Part shown: positions 1-12,800 of the stretch, in pieces | How the letters are laid out: every line of letters begins with the position of its first letter | How positions within the stretch are numbered: position 1 is the first letter of the stretch | Source of the DNA: Membranipora membranacea | Lineage: Eukaryota; Bryozoa; Gymnolaemata; Cheilostomatida; Membraniporidae | Direction of reading: 5' to 3' | DNA length: 64,000 bases | Assembly (NCBI GenBank): GCA_914767715.1 | Contig: OU612073.1 | Location: 10,046,001 to 10,110,000, forward strand | The notes under the pieces: model-generated | What the model saw: the letters and a program-made list of their open reading frames with translations, nothing else | Databases searched by the model: none | What the model was told of the DNA's origin: nothing | Translations under genes and position numbers: made by a program

Positions 1-1239
1 CATTGATCAGTGATGATAAATTACTCTGGTGTTGATACATCAAAGTATAATTTTAGGGTCACTGATACCACTACATTAACATACAAGCATACGGTGCTAT
101 TGACTAGCCTGTCCAAGCTTTTGAAAGTGGATCGTGTCAGGAGATGTATGTGTTTCTTTTTTTACTCTGACTATTGACCTGAGTAGACTGCGATTTAATC
201 AAATAGACCGCAAATTGCAATGAATTTCAAAGCTGTGTCTTTTAAGGGCAAGGATCAAAACTCGGCTCTGGCAGTTATTTCAAGTTGTTTTCAATCCAAT
301 ATTGTCTCGACCCCATAGTGGTTGAAACTTTTGGGAATGCGCTCACCTTAATCACTTTATAGTTTCATTGGTGAATGGCCTCCAACTGCCAAATCAGGTA
401 GTAGACTCATGTGACTATGGTGAAAATCCAACTAATTGTATTTGCGCAAGACAGGACAAATCAGAGAGGGGTGAATTATTTTGCTTATCTCTAAACAAGG
501 TTGTCTTCCCTATAAAACAGGGGCATTCAACTCCAAAGCATACAAAAATTATAAGGAACCTCCCACTCTAGCCCAAGTTCCTAAAGCTTAAATAGCAGTC
601 TTTTTAGGAGGGGTTAGTGTACTCCGATTGCACTTTCTAGAGGATGAGTCTAATGTGACCCAAAATTCAATTTCCGGTCAGTTTTTTAATTCAGAAGATT
701 TGCTTGGAGGGGTAGGCATAATTATTATATATTTATCAAGAATACTAGCCTTGGGTACATTTATAACATAGCCCCAGCCTATGAACATGACTAAGTCATC
801 TTGTACCAGCTGGGTGGCACATCATAATTATGGGCTTGTGTGGTGGGGTGCTATAGATAAGTTAGAAGGTTATCTTCAATCACACCACTCACAGTCACTA
901 GTACTAGTTAAGTAGTAACAGCAGGGACAATTCTCACAACACTGGCCTCTTCTCAGTTCTGCTGTTAGTTGATTAATAGAAATAGTGCAAGTATAATGAT
1001 TGAGTGATCGACCTCTGGGGCACTCATGCTAACTAACTGCACTAACTGCAGAAGGCCTGTGCATTGTTGAATGTAATTTAAAATTTTCTTGTTGTGGGTG
1101 CCTGCCTCTATTTTTGATAATGTTCCGCAGTGTCATACTATATTGGACTTCGGAAAAATAAAGGCAAGCAAGTCGTAGTGGCTCATGCTATGTTAGATTA
1201 GATATACCTAAAGTACATTCTACTGAAGGTACAGTCTAC
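1..1239. other. Non-coding stretch, no gene seen
   Basis: I see no protein-coding exon, RNA gene or clear repeat here. The only open frame of note (368-571, 67 codons) has no recognisable domain and looks random. It may be intergenic sequence or an upstream intron of intersectin, whose 5'-most exon in view starts at an acceptor (4071/4072). Confidence 0.5.
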
Positions 1240-3235
1240 AAAAGCTCACAACTAGCCGACAACCAGTTGAAACCTCAAGAACACCATCCATGAGGGAGCT
1301 AAGAAATATATCCCTACCAAGACAACAAAGAAACGCAATCGAAAACCGTGGGTCAGCCCTATCCTGGAGCAGAAGATCAAACTCAAAAAACGACTGCATA
1401 GAAAAATGAGGAAAAATGGAGGACAACAACTGGAGGAGAGAGACAATGATGTCAGAAAAGAAGTTCAGAGAGAGTTTCGCAAGGAACACAACAAGTTCGT
1501 GGAAAACATCTTGACAGAAGAAGAAAATGATAGCAGCAAGACAAACAAGAAATTCTGGGCTTACGTCAAACAGAAAAGATCAGACAACTCTGGAGTTGGC
1601 ACATTGCGAGTCAACTCGAAACTAATTACAGACCCTACAGAAAAGGCAGAGGCACTAAATAAACAGTTTTACTCTGTCTTCAACCCTGTCTCCCCATCAG
1701 AGCCTGTAAACACCGCTGGCTCCAATGACATGTCAAAGATAAAAATCTCTGAAAATGGAGTCCTAGCTTTACTGAAGAAACTCAATCCCTACAAGGCCAC
1801 AGGACCTGATGACCTCAGCCCTAGACTATTAAAGCAGTTGGCACCAGTATTAGCAGGACCTTTAACCCATCTCTTTCAGAGATCCCTGGACACCTCAACG
1901 ATACCATCCGACTGGAGGAAAGCACGAGTCTGTCCAGTCTTCAAAAAAGGAGATAAATACCAGCCTTCTAACTACCGACCCATAAGCCTCACCTGTGTCG
2001 CGAGCAAACTACTTGAGCATATCATCACTAGCCAAGTAGCACACCACCTGGAGACTACAGAGAAACTGACATCAAAACAACATGGATTTCGACCGAAACG
2101 ATGTTGTGAGTCGCAGCTCGTAGAGCTTTTAGCAGATATCTCGGCACTCATGGACCAAGGGAAAGAAGTTGATGCTTGCTTCTTGGACTTTGCGAAAGCT
2201 TTCGACAAGGTTGACCATGTCAAACTTGTCCACAAGCTAAAAAACATCGGAGTCAATAATCAAGCCACCAGATGGATTGAGGACTTCCTTTCAAAGAGAA
2301 CCCAAGTCGTGGTTGTGGATGGCTTTCCTTCCACTCCCTGTAAAGTAACATCAGGAGTTCCCCAAGGCTCAGTCATTGGGCCCCTACTCTTCACCATCTT
2401 CATCAATGACGTCCCTGACTCTGTCAGGTCCAATGTCAGACTATTTGTGGATGACACTGTCATCTATAATACTGCTGACAATCGAGATAAACTCCAAGAA
2501 GACCTCCACACACTAGAGACTTGGGAGAAAGAATGGAAAATGAAATTCAATGCTCTCAAATGCGAGCATATCAAGTTCAGCCGAAAACGAGAGCGAGGTG
2601 TGAACAATACCTTCACCCTGCACAACATTGACATGCCAAAAGCTACCGGAGTGAAATACCTAGGAATCAAGTTGGAAAACACACTGAGATGGAATGAAAA
2701 CAGTACGTTTATCACCAGTAAAGCATCGGGTAGACTTGGCTATGTCAGCCGAACTATCCCCCCGTCGCTCTCGGACTTTAGAAGTCGGGATTACAAATAT
2801 CTGGTAGGACCCGTCATTGAGTACTCGAGCACGGTGTGGGATGGAGCTCTGACCAATACTCAGATAAACTCCATTGAAACAGTCCAAAGAAGACAGCCCG
2901 GATGGTGTCCAATGTCAGAAGAACTGATCACACCACCAGCACTACAAAACTTCTGGAGGACCTGGAGTGGGACACACTCAAAGACCGGAGGGAGAGACGA
3001 AGGCTCGGCATCTTCCGCGCTATGCACTACAACAAGGTTGCTGTTAACATCACTGACTACCTCTCTCCACATCCTACACATGCTGGACAGTCAAGGAAAC
3101 ACCAATCGCAGTATTTTATCCCTCACTGCAATACCAGACTGCACCAGGACAGCTTCTTTGTGAGCACTGCTAAACTGTGGAACGCCCTACCGATCGGCAG
3201 CACCCTCCTCGAGGGACCCCCAGTGGCAGGCTAAG
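1240..3235 (+). mobile_element. 5'-truncated, frameshifted LINE (Jockey/CR1-type) reverse transcriptase
   Basis: The main open frame (1406-3163) encodes a non-LTR retrotransposon reverse transcriptase. Visible RT motifs, in order, are NYRPISL, GFRPKRC, FLDFAKAFDKVDH, GVPQGSVIGPLLF and the catalytic F-V-D-D (about residues 347-350, near 2444-2455). The same frame is readable upstream of the first ATG to about 1268 and shows the linker typical between endonuclease and RT (IPTKT...KPWV). The endonuclease domain is missing, so the copy is 5'-truncated. Near 2891-2896 the frame breaks: the C-terminal LINE tail (LLEDLEWDTL ... SFFVSTAKLWNALP) continues in another frame (2902-3234), consistent with loss of one base after QRR. 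It is a dead copy sitting upstream of intersectin on the same strand. Clade assignment is by motif style only. Confidence 0.9.
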
Positions 3236-4071
3236 GTTTGATGGCGATCGATCTACCGACCCTACGTTGCAGACCTGCAACGGAGACGGACAGACGAGAT
3301 GACATATGAGATGACAACCTTCTCACAGAAGTTGGCGATTAACCTTCAAGTACCAAGTAAGTATGTAAGTCTTAACTTTCTTGCGGTTTCCATGTCCATT
3401 AAGGCCTATAATAAGCATACATATGACATGTTCAAAAATGTAATTGTACTACGTTTGTTCCAGTTAGGTTGATACACACTTGCCAAATGTGTATAATGAG
3501 AAAAGGGCCCAATTGCATTAGACCGGAACATACTTACACCTTGCTATTCCAACAGAATGAACTATTAGCTACTCCTTGTCATAGGCTCAGATTGTATCTT
3601 CACATCCACTTCAGTGATAGTTATTTGGATACTGATATGCCAACATCTATGTTATGTAGTACAGAAGAGTACATAGTCTGTCTTCACAAGCTCTGTCTTT
3701 TTTTCTATACCCCCCCCCCCCCCTCCAACTTCAACACACACACAACCCAGACAATACTCAGAAACACTGGCCAACCATGGCAGGATTTCAAACATTGGTT
3801 TGCTCAAGGACCAATCCCTGTTACTCCTTTGTTTGCCATTTCTGATAGTTGGTAGATGTTGAAGCTGGGAATAGAATCTTACTCCTCAGATGACTTTGAG
3901 TATAAATCCATGAAACTTATTTCTAACTAAACCAGTCTTAGCGAATCTTTTGATAGTCATTGTTCTCACTCATTGATGTAAGATTTAGTGACTAATTGAT
4001 TCTTTTAAGTATTTCAGTATATATCAGAAGACTCTTTATACATTGGCTAAATTTCTCTTGTTGTTGTTTAG
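3236..4071. other. LINE 3' flank and upstream intron of intersectin
   Basis: No coding exon is seen. It includes the probable 3' tail of the LINE (to about 3360) and a poly-C run of 14 bases (3710-3723). The stretch ends in a polypyrimidine tract and AG (4070-4071) that look like a splice acceptor, so at least one non-coding intersectin exon should lie upstream, here or outside the window. Confidence 0.5.
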
Positions 4072-4113
4072 GTTTACTCAAGGTGCGTTGCACGGATAAG
4101 CAAACATTAAGAT

Positions 4114-6832
4114 ATGGTGGGCGTCATGTGGCAGGTGACGGCAGAGGAACGCGGTAAACACGATGCCCAGTTCTCATCTCTCACTACTGGAACACATATT
4201 ACTGGTGAGTTATAGCAACTAAATAGATAATTGTCAATATAACTTGACTGGACCTAAGTTAATTCCTGGTCATACTAGTACCAGTTTCGACTTGGTTACT
4301 GTTTCCAGACCTTTCCTAACTTTCGTTGTTGTGCAAATAGCTTGTCTGTCAAGCAAACGCCTCTAGTTGTATTTCAAACTTGCATAAGATATATGCTGTG
4401 GACCCTTATTTTGTCAGAATATATGGCTGAAACACATATGTAGTTAGTTGTTGTGGATGTTTTTTGGTAAGGTTGCCTACATATTTATTTTCCATTCATA
4501 CTAAGTTGTTTTCCAATAAGTTTTACCGATATCACGCTATGAATTTTGCAGGTGAACAGGCCAGGGGGTTCTTCCTGCAATCAAATTTACCACAGATGGT
4601 GCTTGGTCAAATATGGTAAGTTGAATATAGATTTATGTTTACTCATCACAATGGTCATTCAGGTGACTGACAAATTGTCAGAGAGTGACAGCTGTATAGG
4701 ACATGTGCTAGACTAAATGCTATTTTATTGAGGTTTTCACATATGTCTCAGTTAAAGATGCTGAATAGATTTTTGGTAACAGTCATTTCCATGAACGCAT
4801 GAATATTTATATGTTTATGGTCATTTCATATGTTGCTGAAAGTGCAACAAGAGCCAATTATTTGTACTCTGTTTTTTAGGGGTATGGCGGATTTGACTGC
4901 CGATGGCCAAATGGATAGGAAAGAATTCTCAATAGCCATGACATTAATCAAACGTAAGCTACAAGGATATCAGATTCCAGCTACATTACCACATAGTATG
5001 TTGGTAGAACCGTTGACAGGGACATCTACTCTACCCGCAGGCAGCAGTCTATCTTCACTTGGCATGATGCCAACTGCCGGCAGCGGCACACTGCCTCCTG
5101 GTATGAGTGGAATGTCTGGGTTTGGTATGGCTCCCGTGGCCACTGCCACACTACCTAACAGACTTCCCAGTCAGGGAGTTGTTACTCATGCACCAGCGTC
5201 TCCTGCAAGGTAATATATTACCACTACTCTGATTTACTTGGTGGCTTCTGGTTTTTTACCTATATGTATGTGTGGATCACAGACCCGCACCTTTTTGTAA
5301 TATCTTACTGACTGAAGCTATGTTAAATTACAAGATACATACTACTGCAGGTCAATTAGGGTCAACTATGTGAAGGTTGTGAACATTATCTGATAATATA
5401 TTTTCTGGGCATGTGAGGTGACTCATATAACCCTTATTAAATGATATTCTTATCTGTTATTAATTGAGTCTCAGATGCTGAGTTTTCCGACCTGCCTACA
5501 GTTTTCTAATCCTCATTTTGTCATGTGCCTCTAGGTCAATAGATGGAAATGAGTGGGTGATACCTCAGGCAAACAGATTAAAATATAACCAAATGTTCAA
5601 CAAGGAGGATAGAAAGCGACTTGGGTACCTGACTGGTCTGGACGCTAGACAGATGCTCATATCAACTGGGCTACCTCAAAATCTACTGGCTCAAATCTGG
5701 TAAATGGTATATCTAGCTCGTCACGCGGCCAGGTTCTTTGGGTTTTAACCGAGTGACAAGGCTATGGAATATCCCCAATAATACTAGTACCAACACTTGT
5801 TCATGGTATCAGATTTCACTTAGTTTGGTAGACAAGTCATCTTTTGATACATTTTGGCAGTCTAGGCTATGATACCCTCAGGCGGTATATTAAAAGATAG
5901 CCTATCATCTTCTTTCTTTGATTTTGTTTGAAGTCCTCTGTTATTTGGTAATAACAGTCTGGTTCCTACTTTTTTTCGCCCAAATTACATAGGCCTACTC
6001 TTAACACAAAATAATACAGTATAACACATAAGTGGGTGTGACAGAGTACATGATTATTAAACCAGTAACGTATCAATATGTTAGTCTGTTTTACAGATGC
6101 CTGCAAAATAATGACATGCCATTATCATAGCTAACATTGAGCCCCCAGATGTCAATTGTTGCAATATAATGCATCAAAAACATAGTTTTTTCAGAATGTT
6201 GAATTATTTTTAACGATTAAGGTGTCTTCCCTTTTTGTGTTGTAATGTCATCAAATCTAATAAAACTTGGCACCGTGTGTTGTTCGATGACAGTCGTGTG
6301 CAATCAGAACTCTGTGATAGACTGATTGTCAATAGCGCATTGACACTCATTACTCCTTTTATTTATGATTCAGACAGCAAAGATCAATAATCTTCTGATT
6401 TAAAATAGCAGGCTAGCTTTCATGTGTCAACATTATCTCAGCTCAAATCCAGAATCTCTGTGGAGTTGTTTCAGTCCAAGGACTCTTGAACATGAACAAG
6501 TTACGCATTTATCCTTCAATGTAAGCAATTAGCCGTTCTGCTTCTATAAGTTGGATCAATTAAGACGCGGGGGTTCAAATTTAAAAAGTTCCACACCATT
6601 GTGGATTATTGTTGAGATTTTCATCCCCTCTTACTCTACAGGACACTGGCCGATGTGGACGGGGATGGCAGATTGACTTCAGAAGAATTCTCCTTAGCAA
6701 TGTTTCTATCAGATATGGTGAAGATAGGGCAGCCGTTACCGACGACCCTACCACCCAATTATATACCACCCAGTATGAGAACAAGATCACGGTCTAATAG
6801 TGGTATACAGCCTGCTGGACAGCCTGGATTAG
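4114..6832 (+). other. ITSN: Intersectin exons for EH1 and EH2 domains
   Basis: EH1 covers about residues 1-105: TAEERGKHD, then the core VLGQIW and the EF-hand-like loop DLTADGQMD, then [15 protein letters not shown] Gly/Met/Pro-rich linker follows. EH2 covers about residues 165-265: [18 protein letters not shown], then a well-formed EF loop ([13 protein letters not shown]) and [14 protein letters not shown]. The Trp that contacts NPF peptides in the family is present in both copies. The EH2 loop has the acidic D-x-D-x-D pattern expected to bind calcium, whereas the EH1 loop is less acidic. Domain order and linker match vertebrate intersectin. Confidence 0.93.
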
Positions 6833-9800
6833 GTACAGTAAACTCTGTTTGATACATTACAGTCTGTATGTCAGTGTTTAGATCAAGTTTGAACCAATTT
6901 GCATGCAATTGGAGTTGCTCCCCTCCACTGATCAGTAGTGGGGGAGCAATTCCCATCCAAACTGGATTGGGGTACAGTGTCAGCAGGGAGGGTGGGATCC
7001 CACCCACCCTCCCTGATGTCAGTGATACCTGATCTCCGATAAGTATTATATGGTACCAGTCTTACTTCATATCTGATATGCTAATGGAATGTCATTTTAT
7101 CAAGGTGAACCTTAAAGGGTTTCAAAATACGCTCGAACTCGCCTCATAAAAGCTTTAAAGTACCATCAGGAGGTGACTATCTGATCATTTTTACAACTGC
7201 TCCAACTAAGAGATATTAGGCTCATAGTTTTACATTCAGTCAAAGACATTATGTATGGTGATGGACACATTTTAGTTGCTAATCTTTTGACTTATTTTAG
7301 GAGCAATGCCTAAGGCTGCTGACTCGTTTGGTGATCTGATACCGGGAGGATTCGGTGCTGCCCCCGGGCCGGCAGCTGAACTTCAGATAGAAGAAGCCAT
7401 ACCAGCCCTGTCACCAATCACTCTCGAGGATAAACGAAGAGAGAACTTTGCTAAAGGTAAACTCTATTTACTGAACTACACAAATTTTCCATCTTTATAC
7501 ACTTCGGATTTTAATTGTGACACCAAGACAGAATTTCTCTTATATTCATAAAGAATTGCAAGTTTCAAGGAGAAAGCGATCCTGATGATTTTAAAAATTT
7601 ATTGGTGGATATATATATTTCTAGAATGTAGCATATTTCAGATGCCTAATAATTTCTTGTCCAAATCGAGGATATTATAGATTACATTATACAATATAAC
7701 TCTATCACGAAAATGATTAACTCCACCAAACACCATTACAATGTGTCTCAACCCTTGAGTTCAAGCATAGAATATGTACTCATAACCACAGAAATATTTT
7801 TATTATGTTTATGCCATTAAATAACCTGGGAGAAAGCAGCCAACATTTAACTATTGTTTACATGTTAATTTGACATCTATGAGTGGCGGCGTTGTAGTTG
7901 AATTTGTTATTAACATGAAGATGAAACTAGAAAGCTAGTCTAAATGTTTTTAAATAAGTTTGTGTTGATTCATGCATTACGAATGTGCCATATTATTACC
8001 TCAGGTAATGCTGAGCTAGAGAGAAGGAGAGCAGAACTGAGAGATCAGCAGCGTAAAGAAGAGGAAGCAAGACTCGCTAAAGAGAGGGCGGAGCAAGAGA
8101 AACGAGATGCTATCAGGTGGGATACTTGGACCTATACATGATATACATATATTGAATTTTGACCACAAGTGGCAGTTTTCAGTTTCACTAGTTGAAGGTT
8201 TCCCTAAAAATGTTAAACTTTTTTACATTTTTGCCATGTAATTTGTAGTTGTCTGCCCTCTGAACATCTGATAACATAAGTAGACAATTTCTCAATAAAG
8301 CTTCAGAGATAAATTTGAAACGAACCTACTGATTGGCTTTTATTTATCTCCACATTTTATTGGCGAGTTGTCATATACTCGTCAATATAAATTATCAACT
8401 TGATAGAAAATCGTTAAGATGTTGCCTACCATCATCCTACCTGATCATCATGTGTTTATTTTTTGACATTGTTAGACGAGAACAGGAGAGAAAGAGATTA
8501 GCTGAACAGGAGAGACAGGCAGAGAGACAGAGACAGTTAGAGGCTGAACGGGATGAGCAACGCAGGAAAGCTCTTGAGGTATACAACATTCTTACTATTA
8601 CAGTCCAGACTTGATTTGGTTGTGTTTGTTACTCCATATTATAAACCCAAACGTATTTAGTATAGTATGATATTCATACTATCACTGATGTGCAAAGAAG
8701 TATTTAATTTTTCTCTGCTCAAAATCTAGACCATAATTCTGAAAAAATTGCTGTCTGAGACATTACCTGGTAACATGAAAAAATCCTGCCTGTTGAAGCA
8801 CAAATGATACTAGTGTGTTTACGTCTTCATAACTGACAGCCAATACAAATGTTCATGCAATGTAGTGACTGTGAGGGTCAAAACAAAATACTTCTAACTC
8901 CTTAGCATCACGATAGAATCACATAACGGCACTTGTCGAACTTGTTTCAGGCGCGCGAGGCAGCCAGGAAGGAGATGGAGAGGCAGAGACAAGCAGAGTG
9001 GGAGAGACAGAGAAAACATGCTCTATTATCTGAGAAAAAGAGACACGAGGTAACATTAGAACTAGTCACCCTCAGTCCAATTATCAGATCTGGCAGCTTG
9101 TTGCTTAATTTGCCTTGCGCGCGCTAGAATTCATTGGCTTATTTTCAAACTCTATAGGCATACCTATCATTCGATGAGAACGTTTTTCAAAATCAGCAAT
9201 CGAGAAAAAGGGTGAAAAAAATTACAATCGAAATGAAGAATGCATTGGTGAAAGATATTTTGAAACGTCAACATTGATACTGAAAGACCAGAAGAAACAA
9301 CTTTACTGTATATAGCACAGCTGTTGATGAGAATTGGGTATCACTAATATGAGTTGAATACCGAAACTGCCGTACAGAACTTTTTATAGGTTGTAAAGTA
9401 CACAAGATGACAACATGATCATGTTATGGTGTTAAGATATTTGAGTCGACAACATTGTGAACTGTTCATTTAAAATGATGATATAACATGAAACGGTATA
9501 ATTTATGCCTTGACGGTCCTATAGCATTCAGCTTTTTTATACCACTCATCAACCCATTTCGTTTTTAAATGGTTGCTCAACAATCAAATCTCAAATTCCT
9601 CTCTATCTCATATTAATATCGAATGACTTCTGGTACTAAAACATATAAATACTTTGGATTCATGCCATGTATTTTGAAATATCGGAACTTTGATGTGTCA
9701 TCGTCTTTTGTTACAAAACATGGGATTATCCAGAATTTGCGTTATTGCGTTCCAAATCTACAATTTGCCGCAATAAGATCATCCCCATTCTACTGGTGAG

Positions 9801-12800
9801 CTGTCGGTGTCTCAAACACCAAATGCAGGCAAATTGGATCATGCTTGATCCAGTTAAATCTGCTTCCCTTCCTCTGATGGGCAGCCTGTTAATGGGAAGT
9901 GAACAGTTGGCTTTAGGCACATTCGTTAAGAAGTCAGAACAAGCAGCATTGTATAATCTATAAAAATTATCATATTATTATTTTTATTCTAAAAAATGCC
10001 TCCAATTATAGGATTTATCGAATCCAAGAGTTTGATTATAACCAAGTCCAAATCCTGATGACTTGCCTCTTCTATAACACATATTAATTTTTTTTTTTCA
10101 ATTTAATTTGTTTTTAATTGCATTTCTTGCTTTGGCACATTTGGGAGAACATCGGTTTTTTTTTAAATTGCTTTTTTATTCAGGAATCAGTTCAGCTGTT
10201 GGAGAGTCAGGTGAACAACCTCAAGTACGAGATAGAGACTATGGATAATAAGAAGCGAGAGCTGATCAGCCGTATTGCTGAAGGAAAGGAGAATGTCATC
10301 AAGAACACCGGAGGTATCGATGATATGAGAGTCACAAGAGATACGCTACTAAGCTCTATAACAACTAACGAGGCTGTCAAACTGGTGAGTAACAACTAAA
10401 CCAAGTTTGGTCCAATTGCAATCGAAGTCGCTCCCGATCCACTGGTCACGCCGCGTGACCAGTGGAAGGGAGCAACTGAAATGCAGGCAAAATCGGATTT
10501 AACTTTATTTAAATAACCGCTAACGAGGCTGTCAAAGTGGTGAGAATACTTCTGTCTTCTTTTGAGTACTCCTTGGCTAAACAAGGCTGTTGTCCAATAG
10601 ATATATGAATATATGAACAAGATTCCTGGATGTCCTTTAGTGATCAAACCATGGCTGAGTATATCAAACTTATCTGTCAATACTGGATTATGTTACACTG
10701 TTACATTGCAAGATGATGTATTGGGATAGTAATGGGAACTCCTTTTATGGACTGTGGAATTTTGGTAGAGTATGTTGTTTACATATTATGTTTAGTGTAA
10801 GAAATGACTTGAGTATTTAAAAAATGTTCAATGCGATTCTTATGGTTTGAGTTGACTCTGCTTCCCATCCAACTCCCCCTCGCTGCATCAAGGGCTGGGT
10901 AAGATATAAATTAGAGAGGTCACTTCACCACCAGCATGTGTGGTCACCTCCATTCAATAACTTAAAGTCGAAATGGGTACTGTGACACTGACACCTACGT
11001 TCTACTCATTCTGCCCTCAGTTTGCTTTGAATTTCCCAGCAGTATAACAAGCAATGAAAGGAATCGAACTTCCTTTAGCTTTGGAAAAAAAATTGTCAGA
11101 TATTGTCTATTTCAATCTCTATCATTGTGAGTTTCGTTGAATTTTTTAGGAGCAGGAGAATCTGTTTACAAGGTTTTGTGCAGAGTTTACACAAGTGAGA
11201 CATGCGTTACAGAATAGGCAAGCTCAGAATCCCATATCTGATAACTTCAGACATCAACAGAATCTACACTCTACTAAGAAAGAACAGGTCTGTCTATAAA
11301 ATCTATGAGATCTAAAAGTTAACCCCCTACCATGTTGTGCTAATTTTTATTGTTACATTAGACATTCATCCTCGGTTATGTCCGCAGAAAACTTTTACTG
11401 TGTTTTACTGGGTTTTACTGGGATGTACTGCCTTTTACTGGGTTTTACTGGGTTTTAATTTGTTTCACTGCGTTTACCTGGTTTTACCGTGTTCTACCAG
11501 TTTTACTGGGCTGTACTGGGTTTTATTGTGGTTAATTATGAAATTTGTCTAGCAAATTTTCCCTGCATGAGTTGTGTTGACCAGGATATGAAACATTCCC
11601 GCAAAGCCTCATTAACATACTGGGATTATTGTGGTCTATGTATGACCGAGAACTTCTGGTTCTAATTTGACAAAGATTAACACCTATTAGTGGCTATCAC
11701 ACTAAAGATATCACTGCTTATATGTACGACTTGTTAAGGTTTTTTTTGTATCGGTAACCGGGGTTGCTTGACTATCTGAATCACACATATATTTCTCTCA
11801 TGTACACAGGTTGAAGGGTTAAGAAGTAGACTTGGAGAAGTTGAAAATAAGAAAGCATCAGCCGGCGGTGAAACTGCAGGAGTTCAAAGTTCACTTATGG
11901 TGAGTCACAAGCACGTGGCTTCTAATTAATAGATTATATGTATTGTTACTGTGATCATACTGTATTGTTGTGAAATCTATGATACAGTATTAGATATAAA
12001 TCATGAAACCTTTGAATCTATAAATAAGCAAAGTGATGAACTAAAAATGAAAAGATTCTGCCTCCATGATATCACAAAGTAGAGATATTTATCCTTTTCT
12101 CAGGTCAATTCTCACACGTCATTGAAAATCAGTAAACATAAATACAATTGAATGATTTTAATAGCCACTGGACAACCAAACTGTTTTACCAGCATTGCCG
12201 GAATAACATCATCCAACAAATATATTAGTGAAGAACAAAATATCTTAAGCATGATGTCATTTCAGTAAGCAGTAGGTCAAATATATTTGACCTACTGCTT
12301 ACTGACATGTCCCTCATTTCTCTCTTTTATGATAAAGGATGCTTGACCTAAACAATGGTTTGTAGATTGTAATGAATCCAGTGATGCTGATTAATTTCCA
12401 TTTTTTTTCTCTCCATTGACCTTAATTAAAATGTTTGACCTAGTCATATATATATATACTTTTATTGTCAGCAACAATTCATTATTTCAAATGTTTTTCA
12501 TGATGTGACATAAATGGCAATGATGTGACATAAAGTCATCAGGCTAATAGATGTATGAATTTATTGTCATGACTAGCCACTTTTCCTCGTTTGTGTACTT
12601 GTAACCAAAAGCTGATGAAGTCTAAAGTTCATACCATCTTAATTGTGTGGGAACTGATGACAGATTCGCAAGTTCACACGCTGCTTGTAGATACTAATTC
12701 TGACAGCATACATCCCATAAACAATATATCAAGCTGTATTAGATCGATCATTTTTATATGTTAATGATTTTAGGAGTTACAAAAATCTATATCAGATTTA

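Noticed and set aside
1406-3234. LINE as an active element
   Set aside because: It lacks the endonuclease region and has a frame break near 2893.
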